Origin: Novosphingobium sp.
Lineage (GTDB): Bacteria > Pseudomonadota > Alphaproteobacteria > Sphingomonadales > Sphingomonadaceae
Assembly: GCA_017745295.1 (NCBI GenBank)
Contig: JAGHZR010000005.1
Coordinates: 124,001 to 188,000 of the forward strand
DNA: 64,000 bases
Reading direction: 5' to 3'
This document shows positions 52,443 to 61,481 of this stretch, one piece after another (position 1 is the first letter of the stretch; each line of letters opens with the position of its first letter). Both the position numbers and the translations under genes were made by a program. Below the pieces are notes generated by a model that saw nothing but the letters and a program-made list of their open reading frames with translations, had not been told where the DNA came from and searched no databases.

Positions 52443-53366
52443 TCAATGTGATAACGGGAAGGTGCCAGCGGTCTCTCCCAGTCGTCGGCACGCCAGTTCG
52501 CTGATTGCCGAATGCAACATCTCCACATGCCGATCTATCCAGGAAAGCTCATCATCATTTACCCGAAATCGCTGATCATACCGCGATTTCACGTAAGCAT
52601 TGTGGAGCAGCACAAAGCAGCGCCGCTCGAACCTCGTCTCATCCGGCCAGACTGATGCCAGCGCGGGAGCAAAATCCTCGCAGCGATCCCGAAGCCAGGT
52701 GAGGTTATGCGATCTCGGGCTGTCCCCAGTCATTACATATAGCCCCGCATGATAGAGGGCTTCAGTCGCCTGATGAAACTGGAACACCCCGCGATTGGTC
52801 CAGCCGCGTGCGCAGGCGATCCGTGCAAGCTCCAGAAACTCCGTGGCGTTTGTGAACCAGTATTCGAAGTGCGCGAGGCGCTCCTCCCGGATCGCGACGG
52901 AATCGCGTGGTTTGGGAGGAGCCAAAGAATGCCCCGGTAACTCGTAGAGCATCAGACCTTGCTGCACGGCGTCGCATAGGAACGACTTTCCAGCCAACAG
53001 ATCCTTATGAACCGACTGTATTCCGCGAACGGAAAGGCTCACGGGCGTTGTCAGGCGCCCCGCGATGGCGTGTTCACGCATAAGCCGATCGTCGGCATGC
53101 TTGCCAAAGTTCGATTGATCGACGATGCGATCGTCGTTCACGATCACAAGAATCGAGTACTTCGGCAAACGCCCACCCGGCAAAGGCTGGAACCCCACTC
53201 CCACCGCGTGCGCACCGAACAGGATGATTTTCAAGATGCGACCTTGTCGCTTCCATTTCTGCGTCGCCAGTGCAAGGGCATCCTCCATCTCCGCGAAGAG
53301 AATTGTAATGATCTGCGTGAGGTCATCTTGAGCTGTGCTCGGCAAATGATCTGTGAGTGTCAGCAT
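52443..53366 (-). CDS. Fused nucleotidyltransferase-HEPN protein with degenerate NTase site
   Basis: The 307-residue protein has an N-terminal MNT-type nucleotidyltransferase domain and a C-terminal HEPN domain. The expected G-S and D-x-D residues read LFGAHAVG and PKYSILVIVND (Gly51-Ala52; Lys69-Tyr70-Ser71), so the catalytic aspartates are missing. The HEPN part shows RGVFQFHQATEALYHAGLYVMTGDSPRSHNLTWLRD and HNAYVKSRYD. MNT/HEPN pairs are toxin-antitoxin modules in which the MNT normally AMPylates the HEPN nuclease. ATG 53366 is preferred over the longer track start. It lies 77 bases after the lytic transglycosylase gene on the same strand. Confidence 0.82.
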   Translation of the reverse strand: MLTLTDHLPSTAQDDLTQIITILFAEMEDALALATQKWKRQGRILKIILFGAHAVGVGFQPLPGGRLPKYSILVIVNDDRIVDQSNFGKHADDRLMREHAIAGRLTTPVSLSVRGIQSVHKDLLAGKSFLCDAVQQGLMLYELPGHSLAPPKPRDSVAIREERLAHFEYWFTNATEFLELARIACARGWTNRGVFQFHQATEALYHAGLYVMTGDSPRSHNLTWLRDRCEDFAPALASVWPDETRFERRCFVLLHNAYVKSRYDQRFRVNDDELSWIDRHVEMLHSAISELACRRLGETAGTFPLSH

Positions 53367-53443
53367 CTTCCACCATCTATTGCACGCGCCCGCGTGCACA
53401 TAAAAACATAGCCAGACCCAACATGAAAGCGTTCTAATTCCAG

Positions 53444-53944
53444 TCAATTTGACTGAAATCGCGCCGCGACTTTGCGCGAAACCGCCAGAGCATAATCACG
53501 TTGTCTCCACGGCGTCGGACTGTGATAGGCACCAATCGCCTTCCAGTAGTTTCGATTGGCTCGCAGCTCGGTGAGAAAGATCCAGCGCGCCGCCTGAACA
53601 TTGAAGCACGCATCGCGAATGAGCCAGACCCTGACGATCGCCGGAGGGCGGCCGGTAAGCGCGGACAGACGGGGTATCCACCAGCTGTTTATCTGCATGG
53701 GGCCGAGGTCATGAGTACCGTTAGTATTGGGGACCTCGGCACCGATCCATCCGGCTTCCTGATCCCTGAGCCCCCAAAGGGTCCGTTCCAACCACGCCCG
53801 ACCGACAGCGGCGTGACGGATGCATTGCCCGATGGTCACTTCATGCTGCGGGCTCAAAGCGGGACGCGCTTCAACCTCGGTCGAGAACATGGCGGCGATC
53901 GTCAAGGCGAGCCCCGTTGCAGTTCTCGGACGGCTACCGATCAT
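53444..53944 (-). CDS. Lytic transglycosylase for conjugation (TrbN/VirB1-like)
   Basis: The 166-residue secreted lysozyme-like enzyme has a signal sequence (TATGLALTIAAMFSTEVEARP). The SLT core has the catalytic Glu in RDQEAGW, then GTHDLGPMQINSWWIPRLSAL and AIGAYHSPTPWRQRDYALAV. It opens peptidoglycan locally for the conjugation channel. ATG 53944 overlaps the 3' end of the relaxase gene by 11 bases, supporting co-transcription; the track start far upstream is inside that gene. Its place at the end of the relaxase/coupling-protein operon supports the conjugation role. Confidence 0.86.
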   Translation of the reverse strand: MIGSRPRTATGLALTIAAMFSTEVEARPALSPQHEVTIGQCIRHAAVGRAWLERTLWGLRDQEAGWIGAEVPNTNGTHDLGPMQINSWWIPRLSALTGRPPAIVRVWLIRDACFNVQAARWIFLTELRANRNYWKAIGAYHSPTPWRQRDYALAVSRKVAARFQSN

Positions 53945-56894
53945 GGCTTTCTCCCTTGCCGTGTACTGGATCTCCGCGACCCCGTGCGGGTGCGGGTGCG
54001 GGCTCGGAGGCGGTTTCGCTGCGGTCAGACCGATGGGACGTGAAAAGCGACTGCAACCAGGCATCGAAAAATACTGCGGCCGATCGCCCCCGGTCAGCGA
54101 GTTCTGCCGCGAGCCCATTAGGCTGACCACGCCGACCAGTATCGCGTAGCGCGGCCAACCGCTCCTTGCGCTGAACCCGCTCCTCGCTCTGCTCCTCGCG
54201 CAGACGCTCCCATCGCTTGGAATGCCGAGGCGCCCTTCCCTTCACGTTGTCCTTTTCGACGCGGTTGAGCCCCTCCAGTGCAGAGGTTTTTTCGCCCGAT
54301 CGACGCGAAAGAAGGTCTGCGAGCTTATCCTTGTCCTGGGTCCAAAGCTTCGCGCCGAACCGGGCGCGGGTGATGGCCGTGTAATAGTTCTGCCCGTTCA
54401 CCAAGGGCGAGCCGAGCGGCGCCAGGACGTAGACACGGTCGTAGGTCTTGGACTGGGCCGCGTAGATGGTCTCGGCATATCCGTGATCCCAGGTCTTATG
54501 GTGGGCCAGATCGATAGACTGGCGCCGTCCATCGGTATCCCAGCGGACCATTACTCGGGTGCCCTCGAGCGATTCCACCGTACCGCGCTCGGCATTCTTG
54601 ATGTCGAGGTCATGGCTCACCAGCCGCCACTGGATCCGATCTCCGCGTGCCAATTGGCGATCTTCCTCGTTGAAGACATTTAGCCGCTGCGGCTTTCCCA
54701 ACCGAGGATTCCAGCGGACGATGCGCCCTTGCTCGTCGGCAAGTTCAAGCACCTGCCGATCCGCATCGTCGACTACCATCCGCACGACCCGATACTCACC
54801 GTCCTTGGCGATTCCCAAGCGCGCAATACCGCGTGAAAAGGTCAGAACCTGGCCCCGGCTGTAAAACCGAGCGTAGCGTTTCTCGGCATCCGATAACCCC
54901 GCGGGTGCCAGGACCGTCATTCGCACATCGTCTGCCCCGATGGCGCCTTCGGCCCTAAGCGCCTCGCGCACCTTCGAGTTCACGATCAGGCGGGTCGCGT
55001 TATCGAGCACGAGAATATTCGTCGTCGCGCGCGTATCCGGCTTTAGGCGGGTCCACTCCCGTACCAGCCCCCCGGCGAGCTCTTCCGGCTTTTCCGAGAC
55101 CAGGACCTTGTCGAGATTGTCGAGCGAGCCCGCATAATCCCCCGCCCGGGCAAGCGCGACGGCTGCCTTCATCGCCCTGGTCTCCTGGCGGACAGACTGC
55201 ATCAGATCCACGCGAGAGAGTCCGAGTTGTTGCATCAGCCAGAACGGCTTGCCCTGTTCTATGGCTCCTGTCTGACGGTTGTCGCCAAGCAGGATGAGGC
55301 GAGCCCCTGACAGCCGGCTGATTTCGAGCAGACGGAGGGCCTGATGGTTGCCGAGCTGGCCAGCCTCATCGAGGATCAGCACGGAGTTCTCGTCGAGCTG
55401 GCGAGCTCCCCGCGCTAGAAGACTGGCGACGGTACGGCTTTCGATTCCGGCCCGCTTACCGAGCTCGGCAGCAGCGGACGATGTCGGCGCGAGAGCAATC
55501 ATCGCAAAGCGCTCGCCGGTGGCTTCGCGCAGCGCGCCGACCAAAGTCGATTTCCCTGCACCGGCAACGCCGTGGACCCCGACGAGCCGGTCCGGGCTGG
55601 TTCCCAGATGCAGAAGCCCTTTTGCCTGCTCCGGGGTCAAACCGTGCGCTTCACTCACCTCACGCAGCCGCGACTCGATGGCCAATGGTACTGCGTCGTT
55701 CAGGGCCAAGGCCAGATGATCGGATAGCGCGATTTCAAGGCGAGCCGTGCGCCGCGTTGTGCGGCCCCGCGTGAGAACCAGGTCTCCGGTCGGTCGCCGC
55801 ACTTCCAGGAGTTTGCGCCTTGCCTCGTGGTCCTCGGCAAAAGGCCTGATATCCGAGAGCCGCACCTCGCCAACATGGGAGGCGAGGCCCACCCGCAGGA
55901 GCTGACCCAGGTTATTCACCGCCTCGCGACCTTCCGAATGGCGCAGACCGAAAAGCATTGCGCGTGCCGCAATGGCCGGGGTCGGCACGAGCGTGCGGTC
56001 GCCGTTCTGCGATGCGGCTTGCTTCGTCTCGCCGAGCACACCGCGATGCGGCCCCAGCCGAACACCCCAGCTTGTTCGCAGTTCCTCAAGCGTGGCGCGC
56101 TTCTTGGCCCCTCGCGTCTCGTAGTATGACTTGCGCCGGGCTGCCTGCCCTTCCAGCCCATGCTCCCGCGCGTGCGCTTCTATCTGCTCGGCGCGCTGCG
56201 ACATTTCTCGAAGGAGATCCTGGGGAACGCCGCGGATCTCGAACAGCCCGCGACGGGGCTCGAAATCGACCTCGTAGCCAAACTCCCGGATACGGTGCGC
56301 GAGGTGGTTTCGATAGACCTGCCCCGCCACCATCTGCTCGCTGTACATGGCCCGGGTTTCAAGGCTCGCCATCAGACTGCTCGGGGCACGGTTGGTCATA
56401 TTCATGATGACGACGTGGGTATGGAGGTGGGGGTCGAGTTCGCGCGACGCATGCTCTGTGAAACGCGCATAAACGAGCCTGCCTGTCGTCTCGTGAACTA
56501 TCTCGCCCTCTGAGCGACGGCGAAGTGTCGCGTGCTCCTCAAGGTAACCCAGTGCCTCGGTGACTGCAGCCTCGTGGGCAGCGACGATGCGCTCATCGCC
56601 CATTACAAGAGCCATGATCGAGACGGACTTGGGTGCGTTGACCGCAAAGTCCCAGCCGGGATGATGCTCGACCGATCCGTCGCTTCGCCTGCGCCCCAGT
56701 TGCACCTCGCCGATCTTTCCTTCGAGCAATTCCCGAAAGGTATCTGGATCGACTTTTCCGGTGAGGCCAAGCTCCTCCGCGATGAGTCCACCCCACTCAG
56801 AGTGCTCGCCCTCGCCTTTCGTGTAGTAGTCGCCGACGGTGTAATACCGTGCGAGGTTCTTGGGTGTGCCCTTGAGACGGCGAGGATGGATCAT
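53934..56894 (-). CDS. traA: MobF-type conjugative relaxase-helicase
   Basis: The 986-residue TrwC/TraI-like protein nicks oriT and unwinds the transferred strand. The N-terminal relaxase has the tyrosine cluster ARYYTVGDYYTKG (Tyr17/18 and 23/24) and the three-histidine metal site DPHLHTHVVI (His156, 158, 160). The helicase part has Walker A GVAGAGKSTLVGA, Walker B LILDEAGQLG, and GDNRQTGAIEQG. The last 80 residues are basic. It overlaps the coupling-protein gene stop by 4 bases (ATGA). All catalytic motifs are present, so the element should be able to mobilise if the channel genes exist elsewhere. Confidence 0.95.
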   Translation of the reverse strand: MIHPRRLKGTPKNLARYYTVGDYYTKGEGEHSEWGGLIAEELGLTGKVDPDTFRELLEGKIGEVQLGRRRSDGSVEHHPGWDFAVNAPKSVSIMALVMGDERIVAAHEAAVTEALGYLEEHATLRRRSEGEIVHETTGRLVYARFTEHASRELDPHLHTHVVIMNMTNRAPSSLMASLETRAMYSEQMVAGQVYRNHLAHRIREFGYEVDFEPRRGLFEIRGVPQDLLREMSQRAEQIEAHAREHGLEGQAARRKSYYETRGAKKRATLEELRTSWGVRLGPHRGVLGETKQAASQNGDRTLVPTPAIAARAMLFGLRHSEGREAVNNLGQLLRVGLASHVGEVRLSDIRPFAEDHEARRKLLEVRRPTGDLVLTRGRTTRRTARLEIALSDHLALALNDAVPLAIESRLREVSEAHGLTPEQAKGLLHLGTSPDRLVGVHGVAGAGKSTLVGALREATGERFAMIALAPTSSAAAELGKRAGIESRTVASLLARGARQLDENSVLILDEAGQLGNHQALRLLEISRLSGARLILLGDNRQTGAIEQGKPFWLMQQLGLSRVDLMQSVRQETRAMKAAVALARAGDYAGSLDNLDKVLVSEKPEELAGGLVREWTRLKPDTRATTNILVLDNATRLIVNSKVREALRAEGAIGADDVRMTVLAPAGLSDAEKRYARFYSRGQVLTFSRGIARLGIAKDGEYRVVRMVVDDADRQVLELADEQGRIVRWNPRLGKPQRLNVFNEEDRQLARGDRIQWRLVSHDLDIKNAERGTVESLEGTRVMVRWDTDGRRQSIDLAHHKTWDHGYAETIYAAQSKTYDRVYVLAPLGSPLVNGQNYYTAITRARFGAKLWTQDKDKLADLLSRRSGEKTSALEGLNRVEKDNVKGRAPRHSKRWERLREEQSEERVQRKERLAALRDTGRRGQPNGLAAELADRGRSAAVFFDAWLQSLFTSHRSDRSETASEPAPAPARGRGDPVHGKGESHDR

Positions 56895-58930
56895 GCCGGC
56901 CTCGCGGTATCGCGCTCACCGGTATTGCGACCGTGTTGGCGCAAGCGAAAGTCTGCTGGCTTGCCGAGGAGTGCCAGCGGTTCAGCCTCGCGTGGCCCTA
57001 GTTCTGCCGAGCCCTTTCCTTCCTCCGGCATGGCTGTGGCTGGCGCTGGACATGCTTCCAAAGGAAGCATCGGCGAAGTTTCTCTATCCGCCGCCGGCTG
57101 TGCGCGGCGTTTGCCAGATCCCCTTTTCCGATCGGGCTCCGGCCGCTGGGGTTGCGATCTTTGTGGTTCCGGTTCGGGCGGCGATTCCTCCTCCCGAACG
57201 GAAAGGCGAACCGGGACGTCCAGCTTTTCCTCGAAGGCAACCGCAATGGACGGCACCCGATGGAAGCTGTCTTCGAAGCGCACGACGGGAAGATCCCGGC
57301 CGAAGCGCAAGTACCCAACGAGGTTCGGCAGGTTCGTCACCTCGGTGTGCATCACCAGCGGACGGGTCACCTGCATGCGCGAGAGATTCACGCCGTCGCG
57401 CATGTCGTTAACACCGTACGACATGCCCTCGTTGGCCTCGACCTGCTCGACCTGCCCGAGGTTCTCGCTGACGTGCTTCGCGGTGGGGGTGTCATTGGCC
57501 CGGAGCGCTACCCAGGTCGAACAGTAGCCGGTGATCGCCGCCGCATCCTGAATGCCGTAGGTAGCCTCCAGCTGCGGGTAGCTCTGGAAACCGAGAACAC
57601 CGCAGCCTCCGTACTTCCTGGCGCGCGCGAGAAAGTCCGAAAGCGAGGGGAGCTTATGGAGCGAGGGCAACTCGTCGACCACGCAATAAAGGCGTCGATT
57701 GCGGTCCGGCGACAGGCTCATAATCGCGCTGATCGCGATATCCAGCCAGACCGTGATCAGCGGGCGAAGCGAGGGCAACTGGTCGGCCTTCACGGTGATG
57801 AAAAGCCAGCTATCGTCCCTTTCGTTTGCCACCCAATCGCGGATCGAAAGCCCATCAGCGGTATCGTCGAGGTAGGAAAAGCTGCGCAGTACCGAGGCGA
57901 GTTCGGCCTGGATGCCAGCCGATGTCCGCTCACCTTCCGTTGAGATGAAGGCGGCCGCATCGGTACCGGCGGCGAAGGCAGCCAAGTCCTTCAGCTTGGA
58001 GCGCAGCAGTGTGTCGAGGAGGATCGATACGAGCGTGCGTTCCTGTCGCGCAAGCTTGCGCATGACGGCCACCAGGGTGCCACGCGCGGCCTTGGCCCAG
58101 AAGGGATCGCCGGACTTGTCGGGTATCGTGGACTCGGCGATCTGGTCATAATGGTAGTCGCGCGGGACATCGACCCAGGGCGACCAGCGGTCGGATCGGA
58201 CGTCGAGCGGATTGAGCAGGACGTCGATCCCGGGACGATAGAACTTCTCCACGAACGTGCCGGCAGTGTCGTAGACGATTGCACGGCGCCCCGCCGTCCG
58301 GATACCTGCGAGCATATTCACGATGATGTTTGTCTTGCCGGTTCCGGGAGCCCCGCAGATGAGGATGTGCTCCGGCTCGAAGGCATCGGGCACCCGGACA
58401 CCGCCGATCTCGAAGCTGCCCCGCGCCTGCGCCCATAGCGCCCGGCGGACCTGCCTGACGGTGCCGAAACGGGCCCCGCGCAGGAACTGGTTGGAGCCGA
58501 GCCCCCTCCCCGTCCGGGTGAAATAGAACCAGGCCCACAGCAGCATGGCGAGCGCGAAGACGCCTGAAATCGCCGCCCCGTGTAGAAGGTAGCCCTCAAA
58601 GGCGCCGAGTGTCTCACGCGCGACGTCCGCATCCATGAGTGCGGCGGGCGTCGTCCAATACTCCACCCCATGCTCAGACCTGAACAGCATGGGCGTCTGG
58701 TTTCCGGGAACCGTATCCCCCATGAGGAGAGCCTGACCTATCCTGGTCATGACGTATCGCTCGTACTCGCTGGAGCGTTCGAGCGCGTACCAGATGACGC
58801 CGCCGATCCAGACAACGAGGCCCGCCAGGCAAGTCTGGTAAAAGACCTGTGTCGTCATGCGCACGTTATGGACGATGGCCTGCCCGCCCCGGGTCCAGGA
58901 ACCGAGGGTGTCGTGCCGGAAGATACTCAC
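56891..58930 (-). CDS. traD: Conjugative coupling ATPase (VirD4/TrwB/TraD-like)
   Basis: The 679-residue type IV coupling protein pumps the relaxase-DNA complex to the channel. Two N-terminal transmembrane helices (about residues 30-50 and 118-138) precede a Walker A site GAPGTGKTN (about 193-200) and Walker B YCVVDELPSL. The tail is rich in Pro, Arg and Glu. The real start is GTG 58930, which overlaps the upstream RHH gene stop as GTGA; the track version adds about 145 residues of out-of-frame upstream sequence. It is coupled to the relaxase gene by ATGA. Confidence 0.94.
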   Translation of the reverse strand: MSIFRHDTLGSWTRGGQAIVHNVRMTTQVFYQTCLAGLVVWIGGVIWYALERSSEYERYVMTRIGQALLMGDTVPGNQTPMLFRSEHGVEYWTTPAALMDADVARETLGAFEGYLLHGAAISGVFALAMLLWAWFYFTRTGRGLGSNQFLRGARFGTVRQVRRALWAQARGSFEIGGVRVPDAFEPEHILICGAPGTGKTNIIVNMLAGIRTAGRRAIVYDTAGTFVEKFYRPGIDVLLNPLDVRSDRWSPWVDVPRDYHYDQIAESTIPDKSGDPFWAKAARGTLVAVMRKLARQERTLVSILLDTLLRSKLKDLAAFAAGTDAAAFISTEGERTSAGIQAELASVLRSFSYLDDTADGLSIRDWVANERDDSWLFITVKADQLPSLRPLITVWLDIAISAIMSLSPDRNRRLYCVVDELPSLHKLPSLSDFLARARKYGGCGVLGFQSYPQLEATYGIQDAAAITGYCSTWVALRANDTPTAKHVSENLGQVEQVEANEGMSYGVNDMRDGVNLSRMQVTRPLVMHTEVTNLPNLVGYLRFGRDLPVVRFEDSFHRVPSIAVAFEEKLDVPVRLSVREEESPPEPEPQRSQPQRPEPDRKRGSGKRRAQPAADRETSPMLPLEACPAPATAMPEEGKGSAELGPREAEPLALLGKPADFRLRQHGRNTGERDTARPA

Positions 58931-59229
58931 GGGCGGTCCTGCTCGGGATCGAGCAGCCCCCTTTCGCGCAGGAGCCGCCGCGCTTCGCCAAGCCCCTCTT
59001 CCAGGATAGCAGGCGCGCGGACACCGACCGACTTGGCGAGGATCGCCAGGGTCTGGATCGCGGTCGCGTGGAGTTCGTCGAAACGGGCATGATAGCCCGT
59101 GGGATCGTTGCCCTCGAAGCGCTCGAGAACGTCGCGAATATAACCCGACGGAGTGGTGCCGAGCGTAGTTGCCTGATCGAGCACGCGCTCGAACAGGTCG
59201 TCGGCGAGACGGATTGTAATCCTTGCCAT
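58927..59229 (-). CDS. Ribbon-helix-helix (CopG-like) protein
   Basis: The 100-residue protein starts MARITIRLADDLFERVLDQATTLGTTPSGYIRDVLERFEG, a ribbon-helix-helix DNA-binding fold, followed by a helical acidic C-terminus. It heads the coupling-protein/relaxase operon and faces the likely oriT region, so it is probably a relaxosome accessory or autoregulator. ATG 59229 starts the strand; a second ATG four codons upstream is possible. Confidence 0.85.
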   Translation of the reverse strand: MARITIRLADDLFERVLDQATTLGTTPSGYIRDVLERFEGNDPTGYHARFDELHATAIQTLAILAKSVGVRAPAILEEGLGEARRLLRERGLLDPEQDRP

Positions 59230-59689
59230 GCGCAGTTCCATGCTGCGCCGGCACGTGGTGAAGCCAAACTTGGATAGCAGGAAGCCACGGAATTCTCAAG
59301 GATTTGGGGTGTCCGACGCCGGTGACGTTCGGTGCCAAGGCCAAACAAGGACTTGCGCCGATCAAGCCGCGGCCCTGTCCGACAGATCCGACGTTCTGTG
59401 ACCTCGCGGCGGACGGATAGAGACGGCCGAAGCCCGCAGAAACGCTGGCGATTCGCGCAGCAGCACCCGTGCGTACGGTGCATTACAAACGCCCTCGCGG
59501 CGTGCGTCGCTGCTACGCAGCGGCTTGCCCGCTGCGCTGCCTCGTGCCGGAAGGCGCGGGGCTCCCCGGGAGGGGATCCCTTGTTCTTCGCGGGCCGCAG
59601 GCTCGCAGCAAATCCTGCCTTGCGCGCCAGGCGCATTTTCGGGAAGATCGCACCCGGCGGGCAGGCCTCCTCGAACGAGGAGACTATCA
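59230..59689. other. Likely oriT-containing divergent region
   Basis: This 460-base gap separates the minus-strand RHH/coupling/relaxase operon from a small plus-strand gene. MobF oriT sites usually lie in such a gap. It contains several hairpins: CGCAGCGG/CCGCTGCG (59516-59536), GGGG-CT-CCCC near 59560, and GCGGGCC/GGCTCGC near 59596-59612. The nick site cannot be identified from sequence alone. Confidence 0.45.
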
Positions 59690-60040
59690 ATGCCCAAGAT
59701 GTCCGAACGCGAGCGCCTCGCCAAGATCGAGAGCGACCAGAAAAAGCTAGCCGACGAAGCCGAGACGGTGCGGCGTACCCTGCGATCCAGCTACGGCGCG
59801 ATCTGCGGCGACCTTGCCGTCGAACGCCTGTCGGAACGTGAGTTCCGCGAGATCGTCGGTCACGCCATTAGGCTTGGCGGCGGCACAACGCTTGCTGCGC
59901 TAAAGGCGCTTTCGTCCGCCGCTCCTAAAACCCCTACTGCGCCGGAACGGCGTCCCAGCGACGAGCACGGCGGAGCCGCGCGCAGGAGGCCGGCGCCCGA
60001 CCAGGGCGCCGCATCGCCGGGCGACGGACCCGGCCTCTAG
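59690..60040 (+). CDS. Small conjugation-associated protein (accessory, TraC/MobC-like)
   Basis: The 116-residue protein has helical N-terminus MSERERLAKIESDQKKLADEAETVRRTLRSSYG, then ERLSEREFREIVGHAIRLGGGTTLAALKAL and a Pro/Arg-rich disordered tail. It is divergent from the relaxase operon across the likely oriT. Small helical proteins here often help the relaxase in nicking or mobilisation; a specific family is not certain. The track extension upstream lacks support; ACGAGGAGA lies seven bases before ATG 59690. Confidence 0.68.
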   Translation: MPKMSERERLAKIESDQKKLADEAETVRRTLRSSYGAICGDLAVERLSEREFREIVGHAIRLGGGTTLAALKALSSAAPKTPTAPERRPSDEHGGAARRRPAPDQGAASPGDGPGL

Positions 60041-60075
60041 CCGGGTCCCTGAGCCCGGCGATCTCCCACCTCTCG

Positions 60076-60116
60076 CAAAAAATGAAGCCGACGAAGGCCC
60101 CGCCCTCGCCGGCTTC
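60076..60116 (-). terminator. Intrinsic terminator for the DUF2493 gene
   Basis: On the minus strand a stem GAAGCCG/CGGCTTC with further inner GGC/GCC pairs is followed directly by TTTTTT (60077-60082 on plus as AAAAAA). It lies 15 bases after the DUF2493 stop and also faces the convergent small gene, so it ends that operon. Confidence 0.8.
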
Positions 60117-60130
60117 CAACCATCCGTCCC

Positions 60131-61111
60131 TCACCCGTGATGCCGCGTCCTTGTCGCATCCGCTGCGATGAAATGCGCCGGGACCCCGCCGCTGCGCACT
60201 AGCCTTGCAAGGTGCGACTGGAGCCCCGAGCCCTCGCAAACCACCGCTTCTACGGGATGAAGCCGCATCATCGCCTCGTTGCGCGCAAAGCCCGCGCGCT
60301 TGCCGAGGCGCCGATCGAGCGTAAATGCCACCAGTCTGACCCCCGAGCGCGCCGCCCATGCCGCCGCTATCGCATCGCAGCCTTTGTCCTGTGCGGTCGT
60401 GGCGAGGATCATCGCCGGAATGCGGGTACGGATCGCGTCGAGTTCGCCCCAGATCCGGGCGTGGTCTTCCCAGACCTGCCCCCCGGAGAAGAGCACGATC
60501 GGTCCGCTCGGTGCCTGCGCCTCGATGCGCCGCTGCCGCCTTGCCGCAAGGAAGTCTGCTGCCGCAATGACCGATGCGGTGCGCTTGCCCGAGGTGAGCG
60601 TGGCGCGCGGCGCGGACCACGGATGGCCTGTCTCGGCATGGAACATCTGCGCTGCGTGGTCACGCATGCACGCTACCGCTTCCACCGCCTCGTCGAGACC
60701 GCGGCAAAGCGTCTGCGCCTCCTCGATCGTGGCATTCGCAATCTCGCTGCCGTCGTTCTCGCGCACGAGTTCCCCGAGCTTGCGCGCTGCGTGGTCCGCT
60801 TCGCCTTCGAGACCGCTTGCGACCTTGTGGAAGCTGTGCACCACGCCCCACGCAATACGTTCGCCGAGGGGCTCGAGGCGGGTATCGCGCAGCACGTCGA
60901 AGAGCGTCGTCACCATCATCTCGATCGCCAGTTGCACCTCGCGCGGATCGGGCATCTCGGCGGTCACGCATTCATCGCTCGCGGCAAGCCGAACCTCGCA
61001 TGCGCCTTCGGCGAAAGCGGCGGCAAAGCAGCCTGCCGGTTCGCCTGTGCCCTCTGCGAGCAGGTCGGCAATCTCGGTGAAGCTGCGGGAAATCCTTGAA
61101 GCCTTGGTCAT
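60131..61111 (-). CDS. DUF2493 (SLOG-like) protein, first paralogue
   Basis: The 326-residue protein has an N-terminal helical region of about 180 residues. The C-terminal DUF2493 domain reads SGPIVLFSGGQVWEDHARIWGELD, then TTAQDKGCDAIAAAWAARSGVRLVAFTL and VEAVVCEGSGLQSHL. DUF2493 belongs to the SLOG/YspA Rossmann-like group that binds nucleotides or nucleosides. It is common on sphingomonad plasmids. ATG 61111 follows AAGGAGG; the track start is 13 codons earlier. Its paralogue is at 61713-62723; both have the CEGSGLQ signature. Confidence 0.85.
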   Translation of the reverse strand: MTKASRISRSFTEIADLLAEGTGEPAGCFAAAFAEGACEVRLAASDECVTAEMPDPREVQLAIEMMVTTLFDVLRDTRLEPLGERIAWGVVHSFHKVASGLEGEADHAARKLGELVRENDGSEIANATIEEAQTLCRGLDEAVEAVACMRDHAAQMFHAETGHPWSAPRATLTSGKRTASVIAAADFLAARRQRRIEAQAPSGPIVLFSGGQVWEDHARIWGELDAIRTRIPAMILATTAQDKGCDAIAAAWAARSGVRLVAFTLDRRLGKRAGFARNEAMMRLHPVEAVVCEGSGLQSHLARLVRSGGVPAHFIAADATRTRHHG

Positions 61112-61481
61112 CGTAACCTCCTTGTCTTGAAGAGGTCCTTTCATCGGCACGGGCTCTGAGCGGCGGGGTCAAGGATCGCGGGGCTTCAGCCCCGTGACCG
61201 CGCCAGCGGCGATGGGGGCAACGATTTTGCGAAGCAAAATGGTGGGGCCCCGTCGTCCTTGAGGCCGACGCGGCCCCGTGCCACCCTGTCCAGATCCTGA
61301 GAGAGATGGGAGAGCTGGCCCGAAGGGGGTTCAATGCCCCCTGAGGGCCATTTCGGCAGGGCGCGAGCGACCGGCAAGCGCTACAGGGAGCAGCGCACCC
61401 GCTTCCCCTTGGAAGCGGGTGCACCAGGTTTTTCAGTGCGAGCCCATGTTCTTCGTCGCGGGCTCTATCTGCCCCACGCGT
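61112..61481. other. Hairpin-rich non-coding region, candidate structured RNA
   Basis: These 370 bases between two minus-strand genes hold at least four strong hairpins: CGGGGCTTCAGCCCCG; ATTTTGC-GAA-GCAAAAT (61224-61240); a two-part stem TGGCCC/GGGCCA with AGGGGG/CCCCCT and a GA/GA internal loop (61316-61350); and a perfect 12-bp stem with 4-base loop (61395-61422) followed by a T-run. No ORF is convincing. It may be an RNA gene, regulatory leader or replication/partition feature. Confidence 0.5.
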
